Numbered from the stretch's first letter, positions 1 to 6,794 are shown. The stretch is 7,577 nt of DNA from an uncultured Clostridium sp. (GCA_900556345.1 USOM01000036.1:1-7577), one strand, 5' to 3'. Made by a program: numbers and translations. Notes: generated from the sequence alone by a model not told the origin.

Positions 1-8
1 AAGGCTTT

Positions 9-57
9 CATTCCTATGTGTGCCTTTGAGCGAAGCGAGAAAGGAATGGAATTTTTT
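9..57 (+). other. Inverted repeats and T-run before the first gene
   Basis: CATTCCT at 9-15 is complementary to AGGAATG at 42-48, and CCTTT at 23-27 is complementary to AAAGG at 40-44. The two pairings compete for the same 3' arm. Six T residues follow at 52-57. This could be the terminator of a gene ending left of the window. It could also be a leader structure that hides the AAAGGA ribosome site (40-45) of the gene starting at 58. The loop holds GAGCGAAGCGAG (28-39), which reads the same backwards on one strand. The inner stem has only five pairs, so confidence is modest. Confidence 0.35.
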
Positions 58-522
58 ATGGCAGAAGATAATATTTCAAATATTATTAATAACTTTAAAA
101 ATATGCTAAATAATACGGATAATTCTGATAAATCTAATAATTCAGATGTCAAAAATGATTCTCAAAACCTAAATATAACACCAGAAATGATTGGTAATTT
201 AGCTAATATTTTAAAAAGCAATTCTCAAGATAATTCTTCTGCTAATTCGAGCTCTTATAATGCAAATAGTTCTTCAAATTCCGATAATTCCGAAAATAAC
301 AATAGTTCTTTTGCTAGTAATATAGATTTTGAAACTATTTTGAAAATTAAAACGATTATGGAAACTCTTAATAAAAAAGATGACCCAAGAAGCAATTTGC
401 TTTATTCTCTAAAACCTTATCTTAGAGAAAGTAAGCAAAAAAAATTAGATCAATATGTGAATTTGTTTAAAATTACGCAAATTTCTAATTTGTTCAAAAA
501 TGAAAAAGGAGATAAAAGCTGA
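58..522 (+). CDS. Asn/Ser-rich small protein of unknown function
   Basis: A 154-residue protein that I cannot name. Residues 1-16 look like a short amphipathic helix. Residues 17-88 are a low-complexity Asn/Ser/Asp linker, interrupted by a short helix-like stretch near 41-53 (TPEMIGNLANILK). Residues 89-146 look folded: a helix, then KKDDPRSNLLYSLKPYL, then a basic helix. The DPRxNLLxxLKPYL pattern resembles small uncharacterised clostridial proteins I have seen, but this is memory, not a search. There is no signal peptide or membrane segment. The ATG at 58 is chosen because AAAGGA at 40-45 precedes it by 12 nt. ATGs at 16 and 46 are in frame but have no suitably spaced ribosome site. Its stop overlaps the next start (TGATG at 520-524), so the two products are probably made in linked amounts. 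Confidence 0.75.
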   Translation: MAEDNISNIINNFKNMLNNTDNSDKSNNSDVKNDSQNLNITPEMIGNLANILKSNSQDNSSANSSSYNANSSSNSDNSENNNSSFASNIDFETILKIKTIMETLNKKDDPRSNLLYSLKPYLRESKQKKLDQYVNLFKITQISNLFKNEKGDKS

Positions 523-899
523 TGCCCATTTTTCGTTATCCCTTTTTTTATAATAATTATTATGGTAATTACTATAATAGACCATATTCAAGCAAGCAAG
601 GTTATCTTTCTAAGTCTACGGATAATGGTAATTTTCATAATTCTTTACATAATAATTCTAATAAGTATCAGGATAATTCTTCAATTAATTTTGATTCTTC
701 ACATACAGAAAGTGATGATTCGAACATAAAAAATAATTCAAAAAAATCAGATTCTGGTTCAGAATATTTTTTTGAATTATTTGGTTTGAAACTTTATTTT
801 GATGATATTTTGTTAATTTGCTTAATTTTCTTTTTGTATCAAGAAGGTGTGAAGGATGATGAACTTTTTATTAGTTTGATTTTGTTGCTTTTGAGCTAG
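522..899 (+). CDS. Small Tyr/Asn-rich protein with hydrophobic C-terminal tail
   Basis: A 125-residue protein of unknown function. The N-terminus (1-30) is rich in Tyr, Phe and Asn. Residues 31-79 are a polar Asn/Ser/Asp linker. The C-terminus is the ordered part: EYFFELFGLKLYFDD (81-95), a hydrophobic run (96-106), an acidic turn (QEGVKDDE, 107-114) and a second hydrophobic run (115-124). That layout suggests a short membrane-seeking hairpin at the very end. AAAAAGGAGAT at 505-515, inside the upstream gene, is its ribosome site, and the one-base overlap implies translational coupling. The ending resembles small uncharacterised clostridial proteins, by memory only. Its stop shares the CTAG at 896-899 with the convergent minC stop. 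Confidence 0.75.
   Translation: MPIFRYPFFYNNYYGNYYNRPYSSKQGYLSKSTDNGNFHNSLHNNSNKYQDNSSINFDSSHTESDDSNIKNNSKKSDSGSEYFFELFGLKLYFDDILLICLIFFLYQEGVKDDELFISLILLLLS
896..899. other. CTAG palindrome encoding both convergent stop codons
   Basis: The plus-strand gene ends with TAG at 897-899 and minC ends with TAG read from 898 to 896. Both stops come from the same four-base palindrome. There is no intergenic spacer and no stem plus T-run on either side, so transcripts from both directions must run into the opposite gene. Confidence 0.95.
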
Positions 900-1507
900 T
901 CAATCACAACTTTATCATCCTCAATATAAACATAAGCTTGTCTATGTAAAGGTTCTTCATCTCTGTCAATTTCTCTAACAATATTAGCAATACGAAGTTG
1001 AACAGTGTCAAGTTTACCCGCTGCAATGATTGCTTTTGTATTTCCTTTTGCGCCTGCATGAGCTAGGCCCCTAAGTGTTCCAAGAACCACTATATTGTCT
1101 GCTGCAACAACTTCTGCTCCTGAGTTTACATCACCTATTATTACAATACTTCCATCTTCTTCTATTTTTTGTCCAGATCTTAATGAACCTCTATGGAATT
1201 TTGTTTCTGATATTGATACTTCTTGTATAAATGTTTTTTTAATATTGTGTAACCCTAATTCTTTTGGCATATCAAAATCAACATCTACCTCTAATTTTTC
1301 TTTGATTATTTCTTCAATTTCATCCATTTCCTTGTTTTTTAGCACTTTTCCTGTAATCATTATTGGTGTTTTTTCTTCTTTATATATCTTTTGTAATTGT
1401 GATGCTTTTTTCCTTATTTGTGGTATTATATCTTCAATTTTTGCCTCTGGATGTATTTTTATAATTACCAAATTATTTTTTTGACTTACATTTATACAAT
1501 TTCTCAT
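896..1507 (-). CDS. minC: Septum site-determining protein MinC
   Basis: MinC inhibits FtsZ polymerisation away from midcell, normally recruited to the membrane by MinD. The 203-residue length suits the family. Residues 1-100 form the variable FtsZ-interacting N-domain. The C-terminal beta-helix domain (about 104-203), which dimerises and binds MinD, is clear: RGSLRSGQ (106-113), GDVNSGAEV (125-133), LGTLRGLAHAGAKGN (142-156) and QLRIA (170-174). The family usually has Pro where Ser129 stands in GDVN-P-GAEV, probably a tolerated change. AAGGAGAT lies 6 nt before the ATG, and the gap to the upstream PBP2 stop is 12 nt, so this is the last gene of the mre operon. minD does not follow, although it does in many relatives; the gene instead ends against a convergent pair. 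Confidence 0.96.
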   Translation of the reverse strand: MRNCINVSQKNNLVIIKIHPEAKIEDIIPQIRKKASQLQKIYKEEKTPIMITGKVLKNKEMDEIEEIIKEKLEVDVDFDMPKELGLHNIKKTFIQEVSISETKFHRGSLRSGQKIEEDGSIVIIGDVNSGAEVVAADNIVVLGTLRGLAHAGAKGNTKAIIAAGKLDTVQLRIANIVREIDRDEEPLHRQAYVYIEDDKVVID

Positions 1508-1519
1508 TATTATCTCCTT

Positions 1520-3616
1520 CTATTGTATTGCTTCTACATAGCCTGTTGCTTGATTTGATTCTTGTATTTCATTTGAATTTATATTCATTCCAAAGTATTC
1601 TGCAATTATCTCTCTTGCAACTTCTGCTGTATAAAATCCGTGTCCACCATTTTCAACCATTACTACAACTGCTATTTCTGGGTCGTTAAATGGTGCAAAA
1701 CCTGCAAACCACGCATTTACATTTGAACCAGCTTCTGCAGAACCTGTTTTTCCTCCAACTTCTATATTGAAGTTTTTAAATACACTACTTGCTGTTCCTC
1801 CTTCTTCTGTAACTGATCTCATTCCTTCTAATACTGCATTTATATTTGTGCCTGAGAAGGTTAAATTTTCTGTATTATCATCATCTAATCCTAATTTTTC
1901 TTTTACATATTCATTTATTTCTGTTTTTGAACTTTCAGTTCCATCTGCATTTAATATTCTTTTTATTAATGTTGGCCTTATTTTATTTCCGCCATTTGCT
2001 ACCATTCCTATGTATTTTACTAGTTGAATTGGTGAAAAACTGTTATAACTCTGTCCTATAGCTGCTTGTAAAGTTTGACCTGATGACCATGTTTCATTTA
2101 CTTTTTTTGCTGCTTCTGGTGATGCTAATGTTCCTGATGTTTCACTTGGAAGTTCTATTCCTGTTTTTCTTCCTAATCCAAAGTAATTTGCATATTTGTC
2201 TAATGTTTCTATTCCCATTCTGTTTCCTGTTTCGTAAAAGAAATAGTTACAAGATTTTTCTATTGCCCCTGAAACATCTAGATATCCATGTCCTCTATGG
2301 TAGCTATTGTAATACCAACATCTTGGTTGATAATCTCTGTATCTTGTATATATACCTGTATCATTTATCTTTTCAGTCGTTGATATTACTCCTGATTCAA
2401 GTCCTGCTAGTGCTGTTACCATCTTGAATATTGAACCAGGCGCATAAGAACCAGATATTGCTTTATTAAATAGTGAATTGTTTTCTTTTATTTGATTGTA
2501 TTCTGCCACACTTATTCCACCTACCCATGCATTTGGGTCATAATCTGGATTGCTTGCCATTGCAAGTATTTCTCCAGAGTGTACATCTATTACAGCAACA
2601 CAACCTCCTTTTGCATCATATCTGTTTGAAAATCCACCATTTCTTATTTTTTCTATATTATTTTTTAAAGCTGTTTCCGCAACTTCTTGTAATTTCGAAT
2701 CTATTGTTAGTACAACTGTTGAGCCTTGCTCTGGAGCTTTTGTAACGGTTTCACCTGTTACTGTTCCATCAACTGTCATTTCTATTTCTTCTTTTCCTTT
2801 TTTTCCTCTTAAGTAATTTTCAAATAATGATTCTATTCCTGTTCTACCAACATAATCATCATTTTCATATACATCTTGTTCTTCATTGTATTCTTTTTCA
2901 CTTATTTTTCCAATATATCCTAATATATGTGATGCCAAACTTCCATAATTGTATTTTCTTGAACTTTGTGTAGTTATTGTAACTCCTGGAAAATCCGAAT
3001 TTCTTTCGCTAATTTGCGCAACCACATTTCTTGATACATTTTCTGCAAGACTTAGTGGTTTTGTACTACTATAGCCTTTTGTTGACATTTCATATCTAAT
3101 TGATATTATTTTTCTTGCTTCTTTTATATTCTCTGATGTTATACCATATCTTTTTACAAAATATGCAATTGTATCTTCTACACTTGTATTTTCTGCTAAT
3201 TTATATTTGGCAAGCCATTTTTTTAAGGTATCTCCTTCTATTGTATAACTTGTACATTCATCATTTACTGGGAAATTATTAGGATATCCCACTTGATTAT
3301 TTTCAAATAAATTTATAATGTTTAAAATACATTTATTTAATGTTTCATCATCTGATTTTGTTTTATACATTTCTATATTAAATGAACTAGTTGTTGTTGC
3401 TAAAACACTTCCTGATCTATCTAAAATTTCTCCTCTTGAGGCTTCTAATATACTTTCTCTAGAGAGTCTTGTATTCGATATTTCTCTGTATTGAGAGCCT
3501 TTTATAATCTGCAGCTCAAATAATTTTATTATTAATATAATTCCTATAATGTATACTATAATAGTTAAAATATTAAATCTAAAATTTGTATGTTCCTTTT
3601 TTATTTTTCTTTTCAA
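1520..3616 (-). CDS. mrdA: Penicillin-binding protein 2 (class B transpeptidase, elongation)
   Basis: A monofunctional D,D-transpeptidase that cross-links peptidoglycan, here probably the rod-complex enzyme. It has 698 residues. A short basic N-terminus precedes one membrane anchor (about 14-33). The dimerisation/pedestal domain includes ASRGEILDRSG (59-69), FPGVTI (209-214) and GRTGIE (257-262). The transpeptidase domain has all three active-site motifs: SIFK with nucleophile Ser395 and Lys398, SCN (455-457), and KTGS (623-626). There are no PASTA repeats at the C-terminus, which argues against a SpoVD-type protein. Position just after mreD fits PBP2/MrdA. The start is TTG at 3616, supported by AAGGTG a few bases upstream; no ATG nearby suits. 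Residues about 95-175 form an insertion in the pedestal that is common in clostridial members. The exact symbol is inferred from context. Confidence 0.95.
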   Translation of the reverse strand: MKRKIKKEHTNFRFNILTIIVYIIGIILIIKLFELQIIKGSQYREISNTRLSRESILEASRGEILDRSGSVLATTTSSFNIEMYKTKSDDETLNKCILNIINLFENNQVGYPNNFPVNDECTSYTIEGDTLKKWLAKYKLAENTSVEDTIAYFVKRYGITSENIKEARKIISIRYEMSTKGYSSTKPLSLAENVSRNVVAQISERNSDFPGVTITTQSSRKYNYGSLASHILGYIGKISEKEYNEEQDVYENDDYVGRTGIESLFENYLRGKKGKEEIEMTVDGTVTGETVTKAPEQGSTVVLTIDSKLQEVAETALKNNIEKIRNGGFSNRYDAKGGCVAVIDVHSGEILAMASNPDYDPNAWVGGISVAEYNQIKENNSLFNKAISGSYAPGSIFKMVTALAGLESGVISTTEKINDTGIYTRYRDYQPRCWYYNSYHRGHGYLDVSGAIEKSCNYFFYETGNRMGIETLDKYANYFGLGRKTGIELPSETSGTLASPEAAKKVNETWSSGQTLQAAIGQSYNSFSPIQLVKYIGMVANGGNKIRPTLIKRILNADGTESSKTEINEYVKEKLGLDDDNTENLTFSGTNINAVLEGMRSVTEEGGTASSVFKNFNIEVGGKTGSAEAGSNVNAWFAGFAPFNDPEIAVVVMVENGGHGFYTAEVAREIIAEYFGMNINSNEIQESNQATGYVEAIQ

Positions 3617-3652
3617 TATTTCACCTTCTCTTGCAAATTTATTTAGAGCTGT

Positions 3653-4188
3653 TTAAAAATATCTTGTTAAGATTTTATTTCCTTTATATTCTTCTTCTAT
3701 TGCGTATCCAAATTTTTGTATTAATGGATATAATATTATTGTTATTATAATATTATATAATGTTTCAATTAATAGTATTTTTATAAAACTAATTATTTCG
3801 ATTGAATATCCATATATTACACATCCTATTAAATATGCACCTATTTCGTAAATAAAAGTACTTGCTACAACCATTATTATTATTGTTATTCTGCTTTCTT
3901 TTGAGAAATTTTTGTCAAACATTCCTCCAATAAAGCCAACTGTCCCTAGCATTATAGCTGTAATCCCTACTTTTCTCCCTATAAATAAATCTAGCATTAT
4001 TCCGTATACCTATTCCAAATGTCATTCCTGCGGTTCTGCTATAAAAAAGTCCTATAAAAAGTATATATATTACAAATAAATTTGGCATTACTCCGTGCAA
4101 TTTTTAACCAAGAGAATAGGTTTATTTGTAGAAAATATATAATTATAAATGATATTACTAAAAATATATTTATTAATACTTTTTTCAC
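3653..4188 (-). CDS. mreD: Rod shape protein MreD, requiring two +1 shifts at CGG
   Basis: MreD is an integral membrane partner of MreB and MreC. Here its sequence is spread over three frames. Frame 1 starts at GTG 4188 and gives 31 residues (ending FSWLKIA) down to a CGG at 4095-4093. Skipping that C gives 30 residues in frame 2 (GVMPNLFV to FGIGI) down to a CGG at 4004-4002. Skipping that C gives frame 3 (GIMLDLFIGRKVG onward) to the TAA at 3655-3653. The joined product has 177 residues, the usual MreD length. It has hydrophobic segments near 3-22, 33-48 and several more to about 165, with nothing missing or repeated at the joins. Without shifting, frame 1 stops after 49 residues; with only the first shift the product ends at 3915 after 90. 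Neighbours mreC (20 nt before) and PBP2 (36 nt after) are intact. It could be a pseudogene or sequence error, but the exact, matching junctions favour recoding. Confidence 0.85.
3980..4005 (-). other. Putative +1 frameshift site 2 (CGG-A) in mreD
   Basis: In the frame reached after site 1, the next CGG is at 4004-4002, in the context ATA-CGG-AAT-AAT-G. Without a shift the frame ends at TGA 3917-3915 after non-MreD sequence. Dropping the C at 4004 gives GGA-ATA-ATG and restores GIMLDLFIGRKVG. The 26 bases from the A before CGG match site 1 at 22 positions, with the shared core ACGGARTAATGCYA. Confidence 0.7.
4071..4096 (-). other. Putative +1 frameshift site 1 (CGG-A) in mreD
   Basis: Codon 32 of the starting frame is CGG at 4095-4093, in the context GCA-CGG-AGT-AAT-G. 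Frame 0 then runs into TAG at 4041-4039. Dropping the C at 4095 gives GGA-GTA-ATG and restores the MreD reading GVMPNLF. The preceding codon is GCA, which cannot re-pair well one base forward. Classical P-site slippage is therefore less likely than direct entry of tRNA-Gly on GGA beside an unfilled CGG. Confidence 0.7.
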
Positions 4189-4196
4189 TTTCCTAT

Positions 4197-4202
4197 CCTC
4201 CC
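4197..4202 (-). promoter_or_regulatory. Ribosome binding site of mreD fixing a GTG start
   Basis: GGGAGG read from 4202 to 4197 sits 8 nt before GTG at 4188. This strong site between mreC and mreD fixes the true MreD start in frame 1. It shows that the downstream open frames are parts of one gene and not separate genes. Confidence 0.85.
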
Positions 4203-4208
4203 TTTTTG

Positions 4209-5024
4209 TTAATTTGTTATTACTAAAACTGTTTCTAATTTGTTGAAATTTACTGCTGTTTCAACCATAGCATATCTATCATTTAAGTTGTTTGTATTTA
4301 CTACTTTAGATATTTTTCCTATGTAAATTCCCTTTGGATATATTCCTCCAAGTCCAGATGTTTCTACACTATCCCCCTGTGCAACCGTTGCATCTGTTGG
4401 AATATATACCGCTTTTAAATTATTATGTTCTTCTAATTGACCTTTACATACTACACTGTCTCTTGATGAACTTAAAATACTACTTGTATTACTAGATGAA
4501 TCTATAATTGTTTGTACTTTTGATGTTGTATCTGTTGCTGATATTACATAACCTACTAATCCTTCTGATGCAATTACAGTCATATTTTCTTTTATTCCAC
4601 TTTTAGTTCCCGCATTTATTACTATTGTTTTTGAGTAATTACTAATATCTCTGCTTATTACATCTGCTGCAACAGTTTTATAGTCTGTATATTTTTTTGT
4701 TAAGTCAAGATATTCTTTTAATGTTTGGTTTTCTGCTTTGATGGTTTCTAATTCTCTTAAGGTTTCTTCTAATTGATTATTTTTAGTTTTTAATTCATCA
4801 TTTTCTGTCTTTAGTTCATTTATATTTGTAAAAAAAGATGAGTTTCCATGTATTTTATTTTTTACATAAGTTAATCCATTTTGCAATGGATTAACTAGTT
4901 TATTTGCTACATTTTCTACATAAGATAAATTACTGTTTTCTGTATTTGTTAAAATAACTAACAATATTAATATTATTATAGTTACTATTATTCCTATTAT
5001 TTCGCCTTTTTTATTTTTATACAT
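4209..5024 (-). CDS. mreC: Rod shape-determining protein MreC
   Basis: MreC is a bitopic membrane protein whose extracellular part links MreB/MreD to PBP2. The 271 residues show a short cytoplasmic tail, one membrane span (about 9-26), and a coiled coil (about 67-109) with repeated ELKTENDELKTKN-like heptads. Two beta-barrel domains follow from about 114 to the end, including INAGTKSGIKENM (136-148), GLVGYV (155-160) and GLGGIYPKGIYIGKI (224-238), the last a typical MreC signature. Length is normal and there is no extra C-terminal extension. AGGA lies 9 nt before the ATG, and the gap after mreB is 22 nt. No frame break is seen here, unlike in mreD. Confidence 0.97.
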   Translation of the reverse strand: MYKNKKGEIIGIIVTIIILILLVILTNTENSNLSYVENVANKLVNPLQNGLTYVKNKIHGNSSFFTNINELKTENDELKTKNNQLEETLRELETIKAENQTLKEYLDLTKKYTDYKTVAADVISRDISNYSKTIVINAGTKSGIKENMTVIASEGLVGYVISATDTTSKVQTIIDSSSNTSSILSSSRDSVVCKGQLEEHNNLKAVYIPTDATVAQGDSVETSGLGGIYPKGIYIGKISKVVNTNNLNDRYAMVETAVNFNKLETVLVITN

Positions 5025-5046
5025 AATAATTTATCCTTTCTTTTTT

Positions 5047-6078
5047 CTATCTTCTTTTTCTACTATTTACTAAAACTGTTTTTAGTCTTTCTAAATCTTC
5101 TAATGTTTTTCCTGTTCCATTTACAACACATTCTAATGGTGAATTTGCAACATATACAGGCATATTGGTTTCTTGACTTAGTAATTTGTCTAAGTTTTGA
5201 ATCAAAGCTCCTCCTCCTGCTAAATATATTCCTTTTTCTACTAAATCTGCTGCAAGCTCTGGTGGTGTTTTTTCTAATGTTTGTTTTACAGTTTCTACTA
5301 TTTTTGCAATTGATTCAGCTGTTGCTTCCATTATTTCAGATGATTTAACTGTTATATTTCTTGGAAGTCCTGTTGTTAAGTCTCTTCCCCTTATCTCCAT
5401 TGGCATATCAGTCATAAGTGGTGTTGCACATCCTATTTGCATTTTTATTTGCTCTGCTGTTGTTTCTCCTATTGATAGGTTTTCTTCTCTTCTTATATAA
5501 TTTACAATATCTTCGTCTAGTTCGTCTCCTGCAATTCTTAAGGAATTGCTTACCACTATTCCTCCAAGTGATATTACTGCAACTTCTGTTGTTCCTCCAC
5601 CAATATCAACTATCATACTTCCACTTGGTTCTGTTATATTTATTCCGGCTCCTATTGCTGCTGCCATTGGTTCTTCTATAATATAAACTTCTCTTGCTCC
5701 TGCTTGTATTATAGATTCCTCAACTGCACGTTCTTCAACCTCAGTAATACCAGATGGTACGCCAACTACTACTCTAGGTCTACCTATACTATATCTTGAT
5801 GATACTTTTTTTATCATATTTTTAAGCATTAGACCTGTTGCTGTAAAATCTGCTATTACACCATCCTTCATTGGCCTTACGGCTTTAATATCTTCAGGAG
5901 TTCTTCCTAGCATTTCTTTTGCTTCATATCCTGTTGCTTTTATTTCTCCTGTTTTTCTATCTATTGCAACAACTGATGGTTCTTTTAGGACTATTCCTTT
6001 TCCTTTTAATGTCATTAGGATATTTGCTGTTCCCAAATCTATTCCTATATCTTTTGAACCAAATGTAAATAGTTTCAT
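5047..6078 (-). CDS. mreB: Rod shape-determining actin homologue MreB
   Basis: MreB is a membrane-associated ATP-binding actin-like protein that orients lateral wall synthesis. With the chosen start it has 343 residues, the normal length. Visible nucleotide-site motifs are phosphate-1 DIGIDLGTAN (10-19), phosphate-2 DIGGGTTE (158-165) and the adenosine motif LAGGGALIQ (286-294). VNGTGKTLE near 319-327 is the usual C-terminal signature. The ATG at 6078 is preferred: AAGGGA lies 10 nt upstream inside the end of radC, and the gap to the radC stop is 5 nt. The in-frame ATG at 6111 would add 11 residues overlapping radC and lacks a ribosome site. The protein begins MKLFTFGSKDIGI, as family members do. 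Tight spacing suggests translation coupled to radC. Confidence 0.97.
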   Translation of the reverse strand: MKLFTFGSKDIGIDLGTANILMTLKGKGIVLKEPSVVAIDRKTGEIKATGYEAKEMLGRTPEDIKAVRPMKDGVIADFTATGLMLKNMIKKVSSRYSIGRPRVVVGVPSGITEVEERAVEESIIQAGAREVYIIEEPMAAAIGAGINITEPSGSMIVDIGGGTTEVAVISLGGIVVSNSLRIAGDELDEDIVNYIRREENLSIGETTAEQIKMQIGCATPLMTDMPMEIRGRDLTTGLPRNITVKSSEIMEATAESIAKIVETVKQTLEKTPPELAADLVEKGIYLAGGGALIQNLDKLLSQETNMPVYVANSPLECVVNGTGKTLEDLERLKTVLVNSRKRR

Positions 6079-6083
6079 TTTTT

Positions 6084-6794
6084 CTACTTCCCTTCTAATT
6101 TTGTTTTCCATTTTTCAATTGTTTTTATACTCGTATATTCTCCTTTTCCAATTACTATGTGGTCTATTAGTTTTATTCCTAGCATATTTGCTGATATTTC
6201 TAACTTTCTAGTAACATCTATATCTTGCAAGCTTGGTCTTGAGCTTCCACTTGGATGGTTGTGTACAAGTATTATTTTAGGTGCATTTATTTTTACTGCT
6301 TCTGACAATATGTCTTTCATTCCTATGTTTACAAAATTATTTCCACCTATTGCTATATCTTTTATTTTTAATATATTGTTTTTGTTGTCTAGCAATACTA
6401 TTTTTGCTATTTCTCTTTTTTCGTATTGCATTTCATTCATTAGTATTTTTACAATATCATTTGGTTCTTTTATTTGTGTTTTTTTATAGTTTGATGGTTT
6501 GTTCATTCTGTTTGCGAGTTCACATATTGCTTTGAGCTGGATAGCTTTTACTCTACCCATACCTTTTATTTTTGTTATTTCTTCTATGCTTAAATCTCTT
6601 AAAAATGATAAACTCGTTTCATCATACATTTCATTTAATTTTAAAATTTTTCTTGCTATATCAACACTTGTATATTCTTTTGTTCCTGTTTTTATTATAA
6701 TTGCTAATAATTCTGCATTGCTTAAGCTTTTTTCACCATATAATTCTAATTTTTCGTATGGTCTTTCACTCTGAGGTAATTCTTTTATTGTCAA
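6084..6794 (-). CDS. radC: RadC/UPF0758 family JAB-domain protein
   Basis: A 236-residue RadC family protein. Its cellular role is uncertain; the old DNA-repair assignment is not well supported. The N-terminal half has a helix-hairpin-helix-like segment, KIKGMGRVKA (75-84). The C-terminal JAMM/JAB metalloprotease-like domain shows HNHPSG (178-183) and Asp191, giving the HxH...D metal pattern with His178 and His180, then LIDHIVIG (209-216). The family's usual Arg in the segment before the final strand is Lys160 here. The start is TTG at 6794, chosen because AAAGGAAG precedes it at the right distance and MTIKELPQSERP is a typical N-terminus. radC next to mreB is a frequent arrangement in Firmicutes. 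The stop lies 5 nt before mreB. Confidence 0.94.
   Translation of the reverse strand: MTIKELPQSERPYEKLELYGEKSLSNAELLAIIIKTGTKEYTSVDIARKILKLNEMYDETSLSFLRDLSIEEITKIKGMGRVKAIQLKAICELANRMNKPSNYKKTQIKEPNDIVKILMNEMQYEKREIAKIVLLDNKNNILKIKDIAIGGNNFVNIGMKDILSEAVKINAPKIILVHNHPSGSSRPSLQDIDVTRKLEISANMLGIKLIDHIVIGKGEYTSIKTIEKWKTKLEGK

Noticed and set aside
16..57. Upstream starts at 16 or 46 for the first gene
   Set aside because: The extra residues come from the inverted-repeat region, and the only ribosome-site-like sequence (40-45) fits ATG 58.
896..930. Rho-independent terminator between the convergent genes
   Set aside because: No GC-containing stem followed by a T-run was found on either strand near the shared stop.
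1095..1484. Long plus-strand open frames opposite minC, PBP2, mreB and radC
   Set aside because: They are hydrophobic, Phe/Leu/Ser-rich antisense shadows caused by AT-rich codon use; the opposite strand carries recognised families with ribosome sites.
4002..4098. Classical P-site slippage or an SD-stimulated prfB-like frameshift
   Set aside because: The P-site codons GCA and ATA would re-pair poorly on CAC and TAC, there is no run of identical bases, site 1 has no upstream Shine-Dalgarno-like element, and no stop codon lies at the shift point.
3653..4100. Two separate small genes (3997-3653 and 4100-3915) between mreC and PBP2
   Set aside because: Their sequences are consecutive pieces of one MreD, they lack their own properly spaced ribosome sites, and the true GTG start with GGGAGG lies upstream in a third frame.
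3653..4188. Plain mreD pseudogene
   Set aside because: Not excluded, but less likely: both breaks are the same base in the same codon context, there are no stops or losses within the segments, and mreD sits between intact partners it is expected to work with.
5047..6111. Longer MreB start at ATG 6111
   Set aside because: It lacks a ribosome site, overlaps radC, and adds 11 residues not typical of MreB; ATG 6078 has AAGGGA upstream.
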